Positions 32,919-42,999 of a stretch of DNA of 57,695 nucleotides are shown here, piece after piece (positions within the stretch are counted from its first letter, which is position 1; the number at the start of each line of letters is the position of its first letter). The notes below the pieces were generated by a model. That model did not search any database and was not told where the DNA came from. It saw nothing but the letters and a program-made list of their open reading frames with translations. Source of the stretch: Ruminococcus_G sp050944415 (GTDB lineage: Bacteria > Bacillota > Clostridia > Lachnospirales > Lachnospiraceae); NCBI GenBank assembly GCA_050944415.1, contig JBMNRA010000011.1, positions 1-57,695 on the forward strand, in the 5' to 3' direction. A program made the translations under genes and the position numbers.

Positions 32919-33725
32919 TCAACGCGTCGTTTCTATCATAATTTCTCCAAGGCTGCACTCTGCATTTATACTTCTGTCTCCATCCTCATTGCCCCACATG
33001 ATATCAGAATCCAGACTCCAGCTGTCATCTTCTGTAGACAGATCACCCAAAGAACATTCTCCAGTCAGATAATAGTCTTCCCAGCTGCCCCTCATTACAA
33101 TATCCAGGCTTCCCATAGAGCAGTCCAGATATGTTTCCCGGGAATCCGCTTCCTCAATATAAACATCTCCCATTCCCACATGGCAATCCAGCGCTTCTGT
33201 TCTCAGCAGACCGCTGCCTGTAAATTCTCCCATGCCGGTATCAATGGTTATTTTTTCCGCTTCCAGCCTGTCAACTGTGATACTTCCCGCTCCCACATCA
33301 AAAAGCACTTCCCTGAAGCGGCTCTTTTCCGGAAGATATACTTTAACTGCTCCTCCTTTTCCAGGTTTCAGCCATCTGCCCCGGCTTTTGATGTTCAGTT
33401 CCGATCCTTCCATCCACACCTTCGTCTTTGTCCCGGATATATCAGACTCTACCTGGATCCCATCGTAATCTCCGTGTTCCATAATCAGAGAAGCAGTCCC
33501 TATATCTACATTAAGCGATTCCACATTGTCGGAATTCTCATTTTCGCTGCCTTCCCACACCGTCTCGAATATTCCGCCCCGCAGGTTTCCGGAATCTTCT
33601 TTCCATGGGATCAGACTGCTGTTTTCCAGTTTTCCTCCCAGTATAAAGCCGGCAATGCACAAAAGCAGACCAGCTCCGGCCAAAGCAGCACTTATTGCCG
33701 CCAGAACTTTATACGTTTTCTTCAT
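32919..33725 (-). CDS. DUF4097 family putative adhesin
   Basis: 268 aa with an N-terminal membrane helix (about 10-30) and a beta-helix-like repeat region (DVGAGSITVDRLEAEKITIDTGMGE) typical of DUF4097. Function unknown; commonly encoded with DUF1700 and PadR regulators. Overlaps the DUF1700 gene end by 17 bp. Confidence 0.9.
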   Translation of the reverse strand: MKKTYKVLAAISAALAGAGLLLCIAGFILGGKLENSSLIPWKEDSGNLRGGIFETVWEGSENENSDNVESLNVDIGTASLIMEHGDYDGIQVESDISGTKTKVWMEGSELNIKSRGRWLKPGKGGAVKVYLPEKSRFREVLFDVGAGSITVDRLEAEKITIDTGMGEFTGSGLLRTEALDCHVGMGDVYIEEADSRETYLDCSMGSLDIVMRGSWEDYYLTGECSLGDLSTEDDSWSLDSDIMWGNEDGDRSINAECSLGEIMIETTR

Positions 33726-34398
33726 GAGCCCTTCCCCCTTTGCCTCTGTGCAAAACCCTGGAGCACCAGTTTATCACTATCCGAAAAACTCCGGGCAGAA
33801 TGCCGAATATCACCCATAGAAACAGCACGGCAAACAAAATTCCTATTGCTGCGGAGATCATTCCGGATCCCATCATCATAAGTCCTGCACCAGGATCAGA
33901 AAAGCATCGGCCGATTCCAACGGCCACGTTTGCCACTCCACCCGCCAGGCATCCGATACCTGCAGCAAAAGCGGCTGCGATCACACCCAGAAGGGCACCG
34001 GCAATTCCCAGAAAAATACCTAAGATGCCGCCTCCGATTCCCAGCAGCATAGGTGAGGCAAAAATCAGCAGTATAATGATCAGAACCCAGCCGCTTCGTC
34101 CTCTTTTCTGTCTTTCCTGTCTCTCCTTATCCGCCGGCACGTGTATCCTTTCTTTAAAACGGCTGTCTTGATATCCCTGCTCCGTATATTCTCCCCGGCT
34201 GTCATCACGGCCCATGCCGGCCATGATAGTAGCCGCCACCTTCCCGGGACTCCCCAGTTCCTGAATGATTTCCGCCTCATGCTCTTCTCCGGCTTCGTCA
34301 AAGTAATCATTGTAATATGCAATGGCATCCTCCCGGTCGCCATCCGGTATATCTGCCAGCAGCCTTTCCAGCTGCTCCATGAATTCCTTTCTGTTCAT
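33709..34398 (-). CDS. DUF1700 membrane protein
   Basis: 229 aa. The N-terminal HAAS-type helical domain (MNRKEFMEQLERLLADIPDG, YYNDYFDEAGEEHE, LGSPGKVA) is followed by a Gly/Ala-rich multi-helix membrane region (about 95-210). In this family the N-terminal domain senses or binds a PadR-type regulator. Start overlaps padR by four bases. Confidence 0.9.
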   Translation of the reverse strand: MNRKEFMEQLERLLADIPDGDREDAIAYYNDYFDEAGEEHEAEIIQELGSPGKVAATIMAGMGRDDSRGEYTEQGYQDSRFKERIHVPADKERQERQKRGRSGWVLIIILLIFASPMLLGIGGGILGIFLGIAGALLGVIAAAFAAGIGCLAGGVANVAVGIGRCFSDPGAGLMMMGSGMISAAIGILFAVLFLWVIFGILPGVFRIVINWCSRVLHRGKGGRAHEENV

Positions 34399-34718
34399 CC
34401 TTCAATTCCCCCTTCAAAGAGCTTCGTAATTTTCGACGAATAGCTTTTCCACTCCAGCTGATATAACCGCAGCTGGACACTCCCTTTCTCCGTAATCTTA
34501 TAATATCGCCGATTTCGCCCCCCAAACTCCCGGTCATATACCATCAGGCACTCATCCTTCTGCAGCCTGCGCAGCACGGGATACAGCGTGGATTCTGACA
34601 CATCCAACACTTGGCGGACGTCCTGGGTAATCTTATAGCCGTATGTTCCTTCCTCTTCTTTTGATACAACCGCCAGAACGATCGCGTCAAGAAGAGCTGC
34701 TCCCGTATTAAAGACCAT
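34395..34718 (-). CDS. PadR family transcriptional regulator
   Basis: 107 aa winged helix: LLDAIVLAVVSKEEEGTYGY, ESTLYPVLRRLQKDE, GRNRRYYKITEKG. The start MVFNTGAALL at 34718 follows AGGGTGAG. Probably autoregulates the four-gene cassette through the 27-bp palindrome at 34774-34800. Confidence 0.93.
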   Translation of the reverse strand: MVFNTGAALLDAIVLAVVSKEEEGTYGYKITQDVRQVLDVSESTLYPVLRRLQKDECLMVYDREFGGRNRRYYKITEKGSVQLRLYQLEWKSYSSKITKLFEGGIEG

Positions 34719-34773
34719 ATTCTCACCCTGCTTTCTCTGCATTTATTATACAACGTTTAATATTATTCATTTT

Positions 34774-34807
34774 ACAATATTATATGATATATAATATTGT
34801 AAGTCAA
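34774..34807 (-). promoter_or_regulatory. padR cassette promoter overlapping a 27-bp palindromic operator
   Basis: Minus strand promoter TTGACT (34807-34802), 17-bp spacer, TATAAT (34784-34779). A perfect dyad ACAATATTATAT-GAT-ATATAATATTGT occupies 34774-34800 and covers the -10 and spacer. Size and A/T-rich ATAT arms fit PadR operators, so repression by the first gene product is likely. Confidence 0.75.
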
Positions 34808-34927
34808 TATAATATTATGTCAGGGGCAAAGTATGCGAATATCCGGTAAGGTTGTGCGAGCGCGAAGCACGAAACAATCCTTAGGCATCATAAATTAAAG
34901 GCTTCTTCCCCCAACATCGTAATATTA

Positions 34928-34957
34928 AAAAAGACAGATCCAATGATCCGTCTTTTT
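34928..34957 (-). terminator. Terminator after the YARHG protein gene
   Basis: AAAAAGACAGATC (34928-34940) pairs with GATCCGTCTTTTT (34945-34957); a G-U pair in RNA. Followed on the minus strand by TTTTTTAATATT. It overlaps the stop codon of the gene. Confidence 0.8.
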
Positions 34958-35786
34958 AATAATAACATCCATGTTCCTGCTGCCAGGTATTGATCATATT
35001 GATATTTTCTTTTTCTACCGCATTCATGTCAGCAATCAGGCTGTTGGAATCACTGTAGGAACATTGCTGCTGTGCCTGCTGATACCATTCTTTTCCGGAA
35101 ACCCGGCTGTAAATCTCCCTGGCCGTATCGCTTGTATCCGGATTAAAAGAGTATCCGTAACGGGCCAGAATCTCATTAATGGCCAGCTGCGATTTGGAAT
35201 GCATGACTTCCACACTGGCATCTTCCATAGTATCCAGCTCTGCCTGCGTCAGAAGCCGTTCACTGCTGTAAGGAAACATAAAATCCGATGCCGGCGCCTG
35301 AAGTCCGTACTTTACCGCCACATACTCCTCTGTCGGCGCTGTCTCTGGCACAGTTTCCTGCGTCGGCGCCGGAGCCGCTTCCTGTGTGGGAGCCGCCGTA
35401 ACCTGAGGCACTGCTTCAGCCGTCGGTTCCGGCGTTGTCTCCTGGGACGGTTCCGGCGCAACATCATCCGTTCCTTCCCCCTCATTTTCCACGTCTGCTT
35501 CAGCCATCAGAGCTTCCAGCTCTTCATCTTCCCGGCTTCCGGCATCGTAACTGGTTTTCACCAGAACCGCCGCCATGACCACAATAAGCACTCCCAGCAC
35601 AATGGCCGCCGCCATCAGAGCGTATACTCCTTTGTCTTTCCTGACGGTCTTATAATTATGATCCGGCCCTGTATCCGGCTGATACTGCCGCCGGTAAGCA
35701 GGTTCCGACGGCGGCAGCGGTGAGCCGCATTCCCCGCAGAACCGGGCGCCCTCTTCATTTTTTGTGCCACATTTTTCACAGAACAT
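34956..35786 (-). CDS. Zinc-ribbon, single-pass membrane protein with YARHG domain
   Basis: 276 aa. N-terminal zinc ribbon (CEKCGTKN, CGECGSPLPP; Cys 3, 6, 17, 20), helix about 53-77, a Pro/Thr/Glu linker with repeats such as TPEPTAE and AAPTQE (about 105-155), and a C-terminal YARHG domain (LLTQAELD, LAINEILARYGYSFN, KEWYQ). The C-terminal domain is likely extracellular. Function unknown; a similar linker occurs in the wall protein at 55-57 kb. RBS GAGGTGATGAT. Confidence 0.85.
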   Translation of the reverse strand: MFCEKCGTKNEEGARFCGECGSPLPPSEPAYRRQYQPDTGPDHNYKTVRKDKGVYALMAAAIVLGVLIVVMAAVLVKTSYDAGSREDEELEALMAEADVENEGEGTDDVAPEPSQETTPEPTAEAVPQVTAAPTQEAAPAPTQETVPETAPTEEYVAVKYGLQAPASDFMFPYSSERLLTQAELDTMEDASVEVMHSKSQLAINEILARYGYSFNPDTSDTAREIYSRVSGKEWYQQAQQQCSYSDSNSLIADMNAVEKENINMINTWQQEHGCYY

Positions 35787-35811
35787 ATCATCACCTCATT
35801 TTTTCATATTT

Positions 35812-38800
35812 TCAGCAACGTATTTCCTTTCCCATCGTGAGAGAGTAAATAATTTTTTCTTTTACAGGTATCTGTATCGTCCGTTTCAAAGCTTCTTCAT
35901 AATAATCCAGCTGCTTTTTGTATTTATCAAGCAGAACTTCCTCCCGGAACACATGATCCGTTTTATAATCCACCAGAACAATGCCTTCATTTTCATAAAA
36001 GTAGGCATCAATAATTCCCTGAACCAGCACCGTATCATCTCCCGTTACCTCTCCCGGCGCCGGAATGCTCATGGTAAAGGGCTGCTCCCGGAACAGCCTG
36101 CCATCGCCGGCAGCTTTTTTCATCCTCATTCCCAGCGGACTGTTTCTGAAATCAAACAACTCCTCCAGATCGATACAGTCATGCATTTCTTTCGTCAGCC
36201 TGCCTTCCCGCACCATAGCATCCAGCTGCTTTTCAATTTCTTCCATCGTCCCCTCATCCTCATAATTCAGCAGCTCCATCACCCGGTGATAGGCAGTACC
36301 CCTGTCCGCGCCTGTAAGCGTCTGTTCTTTTTCACTGATAAAGTGTGGAATCAGCGGAATGATATCCGGCTCAAAGTAAAGTTCTTCCGTCACTTCCTCC
36401 TGCTCCCGCGCCTTTAATTCAGAGACTGTCACCTTTACCGGCAGATTTTTCTGCCGTTCGTACGGATATACATAGGAAAACCTCTCATCCAGCAGTTTTC
36501 TGTATTCTTTATCATATACCTGACGGCCGTCCCAGGCGGCCATCCGTCTTTTGCTTATCTCTCTGTCCACCTGACGGCCCAGCTCATGAACTGTCAGTTC
36601 CTGAGGTGCAACTACCCGAATGACAAAGCCGCTTCCTTCCGTTTCCATCATGCCGCCAGGCGCCGGTGAAATATCATATTTTTCAAACATGCACCGGAAA
36701 TCACGGCTGCGTGCCAGAGCAGGAAGTATCCAGGACCAGTAATCTCTTCCGCTGTCCATCATCCATCCGGGAAGCAGCAGCTCTTTCTGTCCAGGCAGTC
36801 CGGCACAGTCGGCAATACGCTTTTCCAATCGATCAATGGTTCCCGTCAGAATCAGCTTCTCCCTGGCTCTGGTGACAGCCACGTATAGAACTCTTAATTC
36901 TTCGCTTAAACTTTCTTTTAAAAGCTTCTGTCGTACCGCCTGCTTAAACAGCGTGGGAGTCTTTATCCTCCGGTTCACATCAATGCAGTCCATGCCCAGT
37001 CCCATTTCCGGATGAATGACAAAGGAAGAATTCAGATCTCTCAGGTTAAACTTTTTCCCCAGACCGGCCAGGAATACCACCGGAAATTCCAGACCCTTGC
37101 TCTTATGAATTGTCATAATCCGCACCGTATCTTCCTCTTCTCCCAGAACATTGACCTCTCCGAAATCCACCTGACTCTTCTGAAGCTGCTCAATATAGCG
37201 TATAAAATTAAACAGCCCTCTGTAGCTGGTTTTTTCATAATCTCTGGCTCTTTCCTGCAGCATATTGAGATTGGCCCGCCGCTGCTTTCCTCCGGGCATG
37301 GCCTGTACGTAACGACCATATCCCGTTCTTTCCAGAATCAGCCGGATCAGCTGATGGATTGGCGTATAGGACACCTGACCGCGGATCTCATTCAGAAGCT
37401 CCAGAAATCCGTTAAGCTTCTCCTTAAGTGCATTTTTTCCTCCCCTGTCGGCATACCGGAGGACACAGTCATACAGGCTGTTTTCCGGAAATTCAATCCG
37501 AAGCTCTGCCATCTCCCCTGCGTCCAGACCGCCGATAGGCGATCCAAGTACCGATGCCAGAGGAATATCCTGTCTGGGATTGTCACAGATATGCAGATAA
37601 TTCAAAAGTACAACCACTTCCAGCGCAGTAAAGTATCCTGTACGGGTTGTCACGTGCGTGGGAATGCCCATGGACTTAAGGACCCTCGAGAAAGTTTCTC
37701 CAAAATCACCGCTGATGGAACGCAGAAGAATCACGCAGTCCGAGAATCTCACAGGACGCAGCTTTTCTGTCTCCCTATCCAGAACTTTCTCATTTCCCAC
37801 CATTTCCAGGATTCTTTTCCCTATCATCCTGGCCTCCATCTCTTTTGCCGCGTCCCGTCCCCCTTCTTCCTTTACTTCCTCGCTGTCCCGCTCAATCATC
37901 AGAATTTCCGTGCAGCAGTCCGAGTTCTCCGGATAGGAAGCGCCCGGAAGAAGCGCCGCCTGCCTGTCATATTCCACCCCGCCGAAGCTTCGGCGCATAA
38001 GCTGAGAGAAAATCATATTGGCAAAGGCCAGTACCTCTTTCCTGCTTCTGAAATTCCGGTGAAGATCGATTCTCCTCCCCTCCCCTTCATCCTCCTGATA
38101 TCTGTGATATTTATCCATAAACAGTTCCGGATTGGCCAGACGGAACCGGTAGATACTCTGTTTCACGTCCCCCACCATGAAAATATTGCCCTGACCGGAT
38201 TCCTGTCTGGAAACACTGGTCAGGAGCATTTCCTGGACATAATTGCTGTCCTGATATTCATCAATCAGTATCTCCTCAAACTGATCCGCCAGCTCCTGTG
38301 CCGCTTTGGTGCGGACGCACACCCCCTCCTTTCGTTCTACCAGAATGGAAAGGGCCAGATGTTCCATATCCGCGAAATCCAGCAGATTCTTCTGCCTTTT
38401 TTTCTCCCTGAACCGTTCCATGAAACGCAGGGAAAGTTCTGTCAGCCAGTACACAGCCGGTCTGCAGCTGTTCATTGTCTCACAGAGTTCTTTTCCCGTC
38501 ATATAAAAATACGTCTCTTCCAGTGCTTTCACAGCATCTTTTACCTTTTCCCGGATATTCTTCACCCGTTCTTTGACGGAATCCGACACTTTACTGTCTT
38601 TTTTCGATGACAGCCTTGCCCATTTATGTTCCCGGAATATCCGGCAGCGGCTGTCATAATCTTCCGTCTCCAGAAGCTTTGCAAGAAAACCTTCATCCTC
38701 TTCCAACGCCGGACGATACATATAAGGCCCCTCTTCTTCATCTGTCAGAGAAAGGCCGTTCTCCACCAGTCTGAGACATTCCTGTATTTTTTCCCGTACC

Positions 38801-39450
38801 TCCTCCTGTATCATCCGCATCCAGCCCGCACCCAACAGTTCTTCTTCCGTTTCCGCATCATATACCTTCCGACAGAAAAGCAGCCATTCCTCAGGCCAGG
38901 GATGACTCATGGAAAGGTCGTACAGTTCTATCGTTCTCTCTTCCAGAACACGATCTGACTTCCCGGGAGCAGCCCACTCCACAAAACGGCGGAATTCTTC
39001 TCCCTCTTTCTCGTAAGCCTCTTCCACCACATGTCTTGCCACATCCGCTTTCAACAGCTTCAGCTCTCCCTCATCTGCTGTCCGGTAAGAAGGATCCAGA
39101 TCAATCAGGTGGTAATAGCTGCGGATGACATAGGCGCAAAATCCGTCAATTGTACTGATTCTTGCATTGTGAATAAAGGAAGTCTGACGAAGCAGATGCT
39201 CATTGTCCGGATCCCGTGCCAGTCTTTCATCCAAGGCGGCCATGATACGGTCTCGCATCTCTCCCGCTGCCGCCCTTGTAAAAGTTACCACCAGCAGATG
39301 ATCGATATCCACCGGATGATCCTTATCCGTTACCATCTCCAGAATTCTCTCTACCAGAACGGCCGTTTTCCCTGAGCCTGCTGCGGCGCTGACCAGCATA
39401 TTGTTGTCATGCAGGCGGATTGCCTGTTCCTGTTCCCTCGTCCAGTTCAT
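35812..39450 (-). CDS. addA: ATP-dependent helicase/nuclease subunit A
   Basis: 1212 aa, UvrD-like helicase plus C-terminal RecB-type nuclease; with AddB it resects double-strand breaks up to Chi for recombination. Walker A SAAAGSGKTA (21-30), DEYQDSNYVQE, VGDVKQSIYRFR, HKSKGLEFPVVF, VTRAREKLIL; nuclease residues in VLVQGIIDAYF and VLVDYKTD. The start overlaps the end of addB by 44 bp. Confidence 0.97.
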   Translation of the reverse strand: MNWTREQEQAIRLHDNNMLVSAAAGSGKTAVLVERILEMVTDKDHPVDIDHLLVVTFTRAAAGEMRDRIMAALDERLARDPDNEHLLRQTSFIHNARISTIDGFCAYVIRSYYHLIDLDPSYRTADEGELKLLKADVARHVVEEAYEKEGEEFRRFVEWAAPGKSDRVLEERTIELYDLSMSHPWPEEWLLFCRKVYDAETEEELLGAGWMRMIQEEVREKIQECLRLVENGLSLTDEEEGPYMYRPALEEDEGFLAKLLETEDYDSRCRIFREHKWARLSSKKDSKVSDSVKERVKNIREKVKDAVKALEETYFYMTGKELCETMNSCRPAVYWLTELSLRFMERFREKKRQKNLLDFADMEHLALSILVERKEGVCVRTKAAQELADQFEEILIDEYQDSNYVQEMLLTSVSRQESGQGNIFMVGDVKQSIYRFRLANPELFMDKYHRYQEDEGEGRRIDLHRNFRSRKEVLAFANMIFSQLMRRSFGGVEYDRQAALLPGASYPENSDCCTEILMIERDSEEVKEEGGRDAAKEMEARMIGKRILEMVGNEKVLDRETEKLRPVRFSDCVILLRSISGDFGETFSRVLKSMGIPTHVTTRTGYFTALEVVVLLNYLHICDNPRQDIPLASVLGSPIGGLDAGEMAELRIEFPENSLYDCVLRYADRGGKNALKEKLNGFLELLNEIRGQVSYTPIHQLIRLILERTGYGRYVQAMPGGKQRRANLNMLQERARDYEKTSYRGLFNFIRYIEQLQKSQVDFGEVNVLGEEEDTVRIMTIHKSKGLEFPVVFLAGLGKKFNLRDLNSSFVIHPEMGLGMDCIDVNRRIKTPTLFKQAVRQKLLKESLSEELRVLYVAVTRAREKLILTGTIDRLEKRIADCAGLPGQKELLLPGWMMDSGRDYWSWILPALARSRDFRCMFEKYDISPAPGGMMETEGSGFVIRVVAPQELTVHELGRQVDREISKRRMAAWDGRQVYDKEYRKLLDERFSYVYPYERQKNLPVKVTVSELKAREQEEVTEELYFEPDIIPLIPHFISEKEQTLTGADRGTAYHRVMELLNYEDEGTMEEIEKQLDAMVREGRLTKEMHDCIDLEELFDFRNSPLGMRMKKAAGDGRLFREQPFTMSIPAPGEVTGDDTVLVQGIIDAYFYENEGIVLVDYKTDHVFREEVLLDKYKKQLDYYEEALKRTIQIPVKEKIIYSLTMGKEIRC

Positions 39451-42400
39451 TGTTCCTGCCGCACCTCCTTTTCATCTGTTCCCAGATTTCTTCATCAGAA
39501 AACGATTTCAACCTTCTGTATTCATATCCCCGGATTCTCTCGTCAAATCCGCATACCGGCCGGTATTCACAGTATTCGCATCCTTTCCTGTTTCCAAGCT
39601 GATAAGGGCTGACTTTCACTTCCCCCTGCAAAATACGGCTTCCAATCTCCTTCATCTTTTCACTGGCAAAGTCTGACATCAGCCGGAAGTTCTCCTCAGA
39701 TGTCACGGCGGAGCTTTTGGAACAGCTGCCGTCCTTATTAAAGGACAATGGAAATACAACGGAGCCTCTCCCACGCTCTTTTACTCTGTGATCCATCTTC
39801 TCCAGAATATCCGGGCTCTGACTGGCAAGACCATTCATCCTCAGCTCTTTCAGCATAGCCTCTTCCACATCCCTCTCCTTCTGATCCCAGCTCAGGGAGA
39901 GCAGCGGATCCTGTATCCTGTAATAGAAAATGCCCGCCGGTCTGATCTTTTTCCCCGGATACTGCTTCTGCACAATTTCTTCAGCCGCATTCAGATAGAC
40001 CACCAGCTGAAGGGACAGGCCGTGATAAACTTCCGTCAGATTCAGCGCCCGGCTGCCTGATTTGTAATCGATAACCCGCACATAGCATTCCTCCGGTTCT
40101 TCGCAGATATCAATCCTATCGATCCTTCCTCTCACTCTCATCTGCTCATCCCCGGACAACGGCAGAGAAAGAATGTACCGGTTATCCATCTCGAAAGCCA
40201 CCTCAAAATCACCCGGTTCAAAATCTCCGCACTTCAGCTGTTCCTTCAACGCCCAGATACTCCGTTTCAGGAGTCTCTTAAGTCTCTGTACCATATAAAG
40301 GTCTCTGGCACTTCGTTTCAGTACATCGTATCCTTCTTCTTCCAGTACTCCTTCCAGACTCTGATTGAGCAGATCTTCCTGAATTTCTTCCGGAACTGTC
40401 TTCCAGGACAGGTTTTCCTTCTTCAGCAGACGCGCAAAACGCTCCAGAGATTCGTGAAGCACATTACCCAGATCCATATCATTAAATTCATAGTAAACCC
40501 GGTCTTTCAGTTTAAGACCATACTGCAGAAAATGAGCAAAGGCACAGGCGGCAAAACGTTCCAGCCGGGTAGCGCTGTTCTCCATAACCTTTCCGTAAAG
40601 AGCCTGTGCCGCGGCTTTTCCGATACTGTCCTCAGTGTTTTCATAAAAAGTTGCTTTCAGAAGCTGTTCTGCCATGGGACGGGTCTCTGAATTCCTTACA
40701 TACCAGCTAAACAGCTCCCTGAATCTGCTGTCCTCTTTTCCCTGAACAGCATCCTCCAGTCCCTGTACCACCATGGATAATCCCTGTACCGGAGATTCCA
40801 CATGGTCGTAGGCAAACACCCCTTCTTCTTTTTCCGTAATTCTCACCTGGGGAAACATCTTCTTCACCGTATGAATCAGATATGCGGGGCCGCCGGTACT
40901 GCCGTCCGGTCTGGTATGGGTATAAGACAGGTAAAGCCGCTCTGAGGGTTTTGTCATATTCAGATAAAGGTAAAATCTCTGGATTCCCATATCCTCCCGT
41001 TCAGTAGGGGCCAGTTCCACTTTACGTTCTTTCAGATACTCCCTTTCCGCCTCAGTGAGAATACCTCCCCGTGAACTGCGCTGTGGTATTACCCCGTCAT
41101 TGACTCCTACAAAAAACAGAGCCCTGATTCCCGCCAGACGGGTTCTCTGTACATCACCTACCACCACCTGATCTACAGCCGGCGGGATAATACCCACCTG
41201 AACTTTCAGAAAACCGGTTTCCAGTATCTGCTGGTATTCCCCCAGAGTAACACTTTCTTCTCCCAGCACTGCCGTCAGTTTATCGAAAAATTCCATCACA
41301 ATCCCGTAAATCTGAGCATACTCTTTTACAAGAGCCGCCCGCCCCTGCCTTTGAAACATAAGCTCCTGTTTTTTCAGTTTTTTCTGAATATCGGACCGGA
41401 CAATAAAGTGATACAGCGCTGCAGTTCGCTCTGCCACCGTATGGTTTCCATTTTTCAGCTCCTCCGTCAGGGTCTTTACCTCCTCCACGAACACCTGCCG
41501 GATTCTGTTAAGTTCTTCCAGATCTCCCTCAGTCATAAAAGAACCTGTTTTCGTAAACTCCCTGTTCCATCCGGCAAATCCTCTCACACCGAAAGCCAGC
41601 ACATAATTTTCCAGCAGATCCGCTTCATCCCGGCTAATACCGGACATTCCCGTCCTCAGATACCGGAACACGCTTTCATAGGAAAAATTCTCTGCCGCCA
41701 TATCCAGTACGGCGCGGATATATTCCACGAAAGGATTCATCAGCACTGACTGTTTTCTATCCAGAAAATATGGTATATTTTCCTTTTCAAACGCCTGTAT
41801 CACATAACTTTCATATCCCGGCAGATCACCGGTTACCACCGCCACATCCCGGTATCGGTATCCTTTCTCCCGGATCAGGCGTCGGATTGCGGAAGATGTT
41901 TCCTCCATCTCCTCCCGGGGATCAGAAGAAGCGCGTATCGATATGGAATCCGGTTCTTTTTCATACTGCTTACCCCGGACACGAAACAGATTGTTTTCCA
42001 GGAAGGCCATCTCAGGAGAATTTTTAAATCTCCCTTTCGCTTTTTCATTTATGTAAACCGGCTGATAGATTTCCACACCGTTGTCCTGTGCCATCTTGTA
42101 AAGCCGGCGAATAGTCTCCTGACTCATAAAAAACAGCTGCTGATTTTTCAGTTTCTTTCCTTCGAGACTGTCCCTGTCGATGGTTACGGTCACATATGTC
42201 CTGCGGCTCAGTTTCAGAAGCTTCCCCACTACCTGATTCTGTACCGGAGTAAAGCCTGTGAAGCCATCCAGCACCACCACACTGTCTTTCACCAGCTTCG
42301 ACCGGTCTATAACGCGGCAGAGAACATCCAGTATCTCCTCCGGGGTCACATACCGTTCATTCATATATTCCGTAAACTGGCGGTAAATAGTCTGCACATC

Positions 42401-42871
42401 CATCAATTTCCCTCTCAGCAGAGACTTTTCTTCCGCCAGCTCGATCAGACGGTCCAGATCCTCCGCTTTCAGCCGATACTGAGCCAGTTCGGAAATCATA
42501 GATTTCATCTCATCAATATAGCCTGGTTTTTTCAGATTTCCTCCAAGGTACGCCAGCTGCTTTCTGTTCTTCTGGGCAATTTTCTGAAGAACCAGAGATT
42601 TCCCCGTATCATCCAGAAGAGGCTTCAAATCCCCCCCTACTTCATTGAAAATCCGATAAGCCAGACGTTGAAAACTGATAATATCGATATTCAGTACCGC
42701 GTGCCTGGGATGCATAGCCACAAGTTCGCTCTGGGCCTGCATGGTAAACTGTTCCGGCACTACCAACAGATAGGTGCCCCTGGGATTTGCCATGGACTCT
42801 TTTATGATTTTTTCATAAATCCAGTGGGACTTTCCCGCACCGGAACTTCCTGCAATCAACTGTAACGGCAT
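39407..42871 (-). CDS. addB: ATP-dependent helicase/nuclease subunit B
   Basis: 1154 aa. N-terminal Walker A GSSGAGKSH (8-16), inactive-helicase-like middle, and C-terminal nuclease (RGRIDRIDI, VIDYKSGS) with cysteines for the iron-sulfur cluster (CEYCEYRPVCGF and one upstream near CAFAHF). RBS AAAGGGG. Together with addA forms the complete AddAB enzyme. Confidence 0.96.
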   Translation of the reverse strand: MPLQLIAGSSGAGKSHWIYEKIIKESMANPRGTYLLVVPEQFTMQAQSELVAMHPRHAVLNIDIISFQRLAYRIFNEVGGDLKPLLDDTGKSLVLQKIAQKNRKQLAYLGGNLKKPGYIDEMKSMISELAQYRLKAEDLDRLIELAEEKSLLRGKLMDVQTIYRQFTEYMNERYVTPEEILDVLCRVIDRSKLVKDSVVVLDGFTGFTPVQNQVVGKLLKLSRRTYVTVTIDRDSLEGKKLKNQQLFFMSQETIRRLYKMAQDNGVEIYQPVYINEKAKGRFKNSPEMAFLENNLFRVRGKQYEKEPDSISIRASSDPREEMEETSSAIRRLIREKGYRYRDVAVVTGDLPGYESYVIQAFEKENIPYFLDRKQSVLMNPFVEYIRAVLDMAAENFSYESVFRYLRTGMSGISRDEADLLENYVLAFGVRGFAGWNREFTKTGSFMTEGDLEELNRIRQVFVEEVKTLTEELKNGNHTVAERTAALYHFIVRSDIQKKLKKQELMFQRQGRAALVKEYAQIYGIVMEFFDKLTAVLGEESVTLGEYQQILETGFLKVQVGIIPPAVDQVVVGDVQRTRLAGIRALFFVGVNDGVIPQRSSRGGILTEAEREYLKERKVELAPTEREDMGIQRFYLYLNMTKPSERLYLSYTHTRPDGSTGGPAYLIHTVKKMFPQVRITEKEEGVFAYDHVESPVQGLSMVVQGLEDAVQGKEDSRFRELFSWYVRNSETRPMAEQLLKATFYENTEDSIGKAAAQALYGKVMENSATRLERFAACAFAHFLQYGLKLKDRVYYEFNDMDLGNVLHESLERFARLLKKENLSWKTVPEEIQEDLLNQSLEGVLEEEGYDVLKRSARDLYMVQRLKRLLKRSIWALKEQLKCGDFEPGDFEVAFEMDNRYILSLPLSGDEQMRVRGRIDRIDICEEPEECYVRVIDYKSGSRALNLTEVYHGLSLQLVVYLNAAEEIVQKQYPGKKIRPAGIFYYRIQDPLLSLSWDQKERDVEEAMLKELRMNGLASQSPDILEKMDHRVKERGRGSVVFPLSFNKDGSCSKSSAVTSEENFRLMSDFASEKMKEIGSRILQGEVKVSPYQLGNRKGCEYCEYRPVCGFDERIRGYEYRRLKSFSDEEIWEQMKRRCGRNNELDEGTGTGNPPA

Positions 42872-42999
42872 AGATACCCCTTTCTTTTTACACTTCTTGA
42901 AATATCATACACAGCAGCCCGGCAAAAAGCAAGAGCGCCACGCATATTTTCCCCCTGCCAATAATATGATATATAGAGAATACGCAAAGGGGTGTGAAA

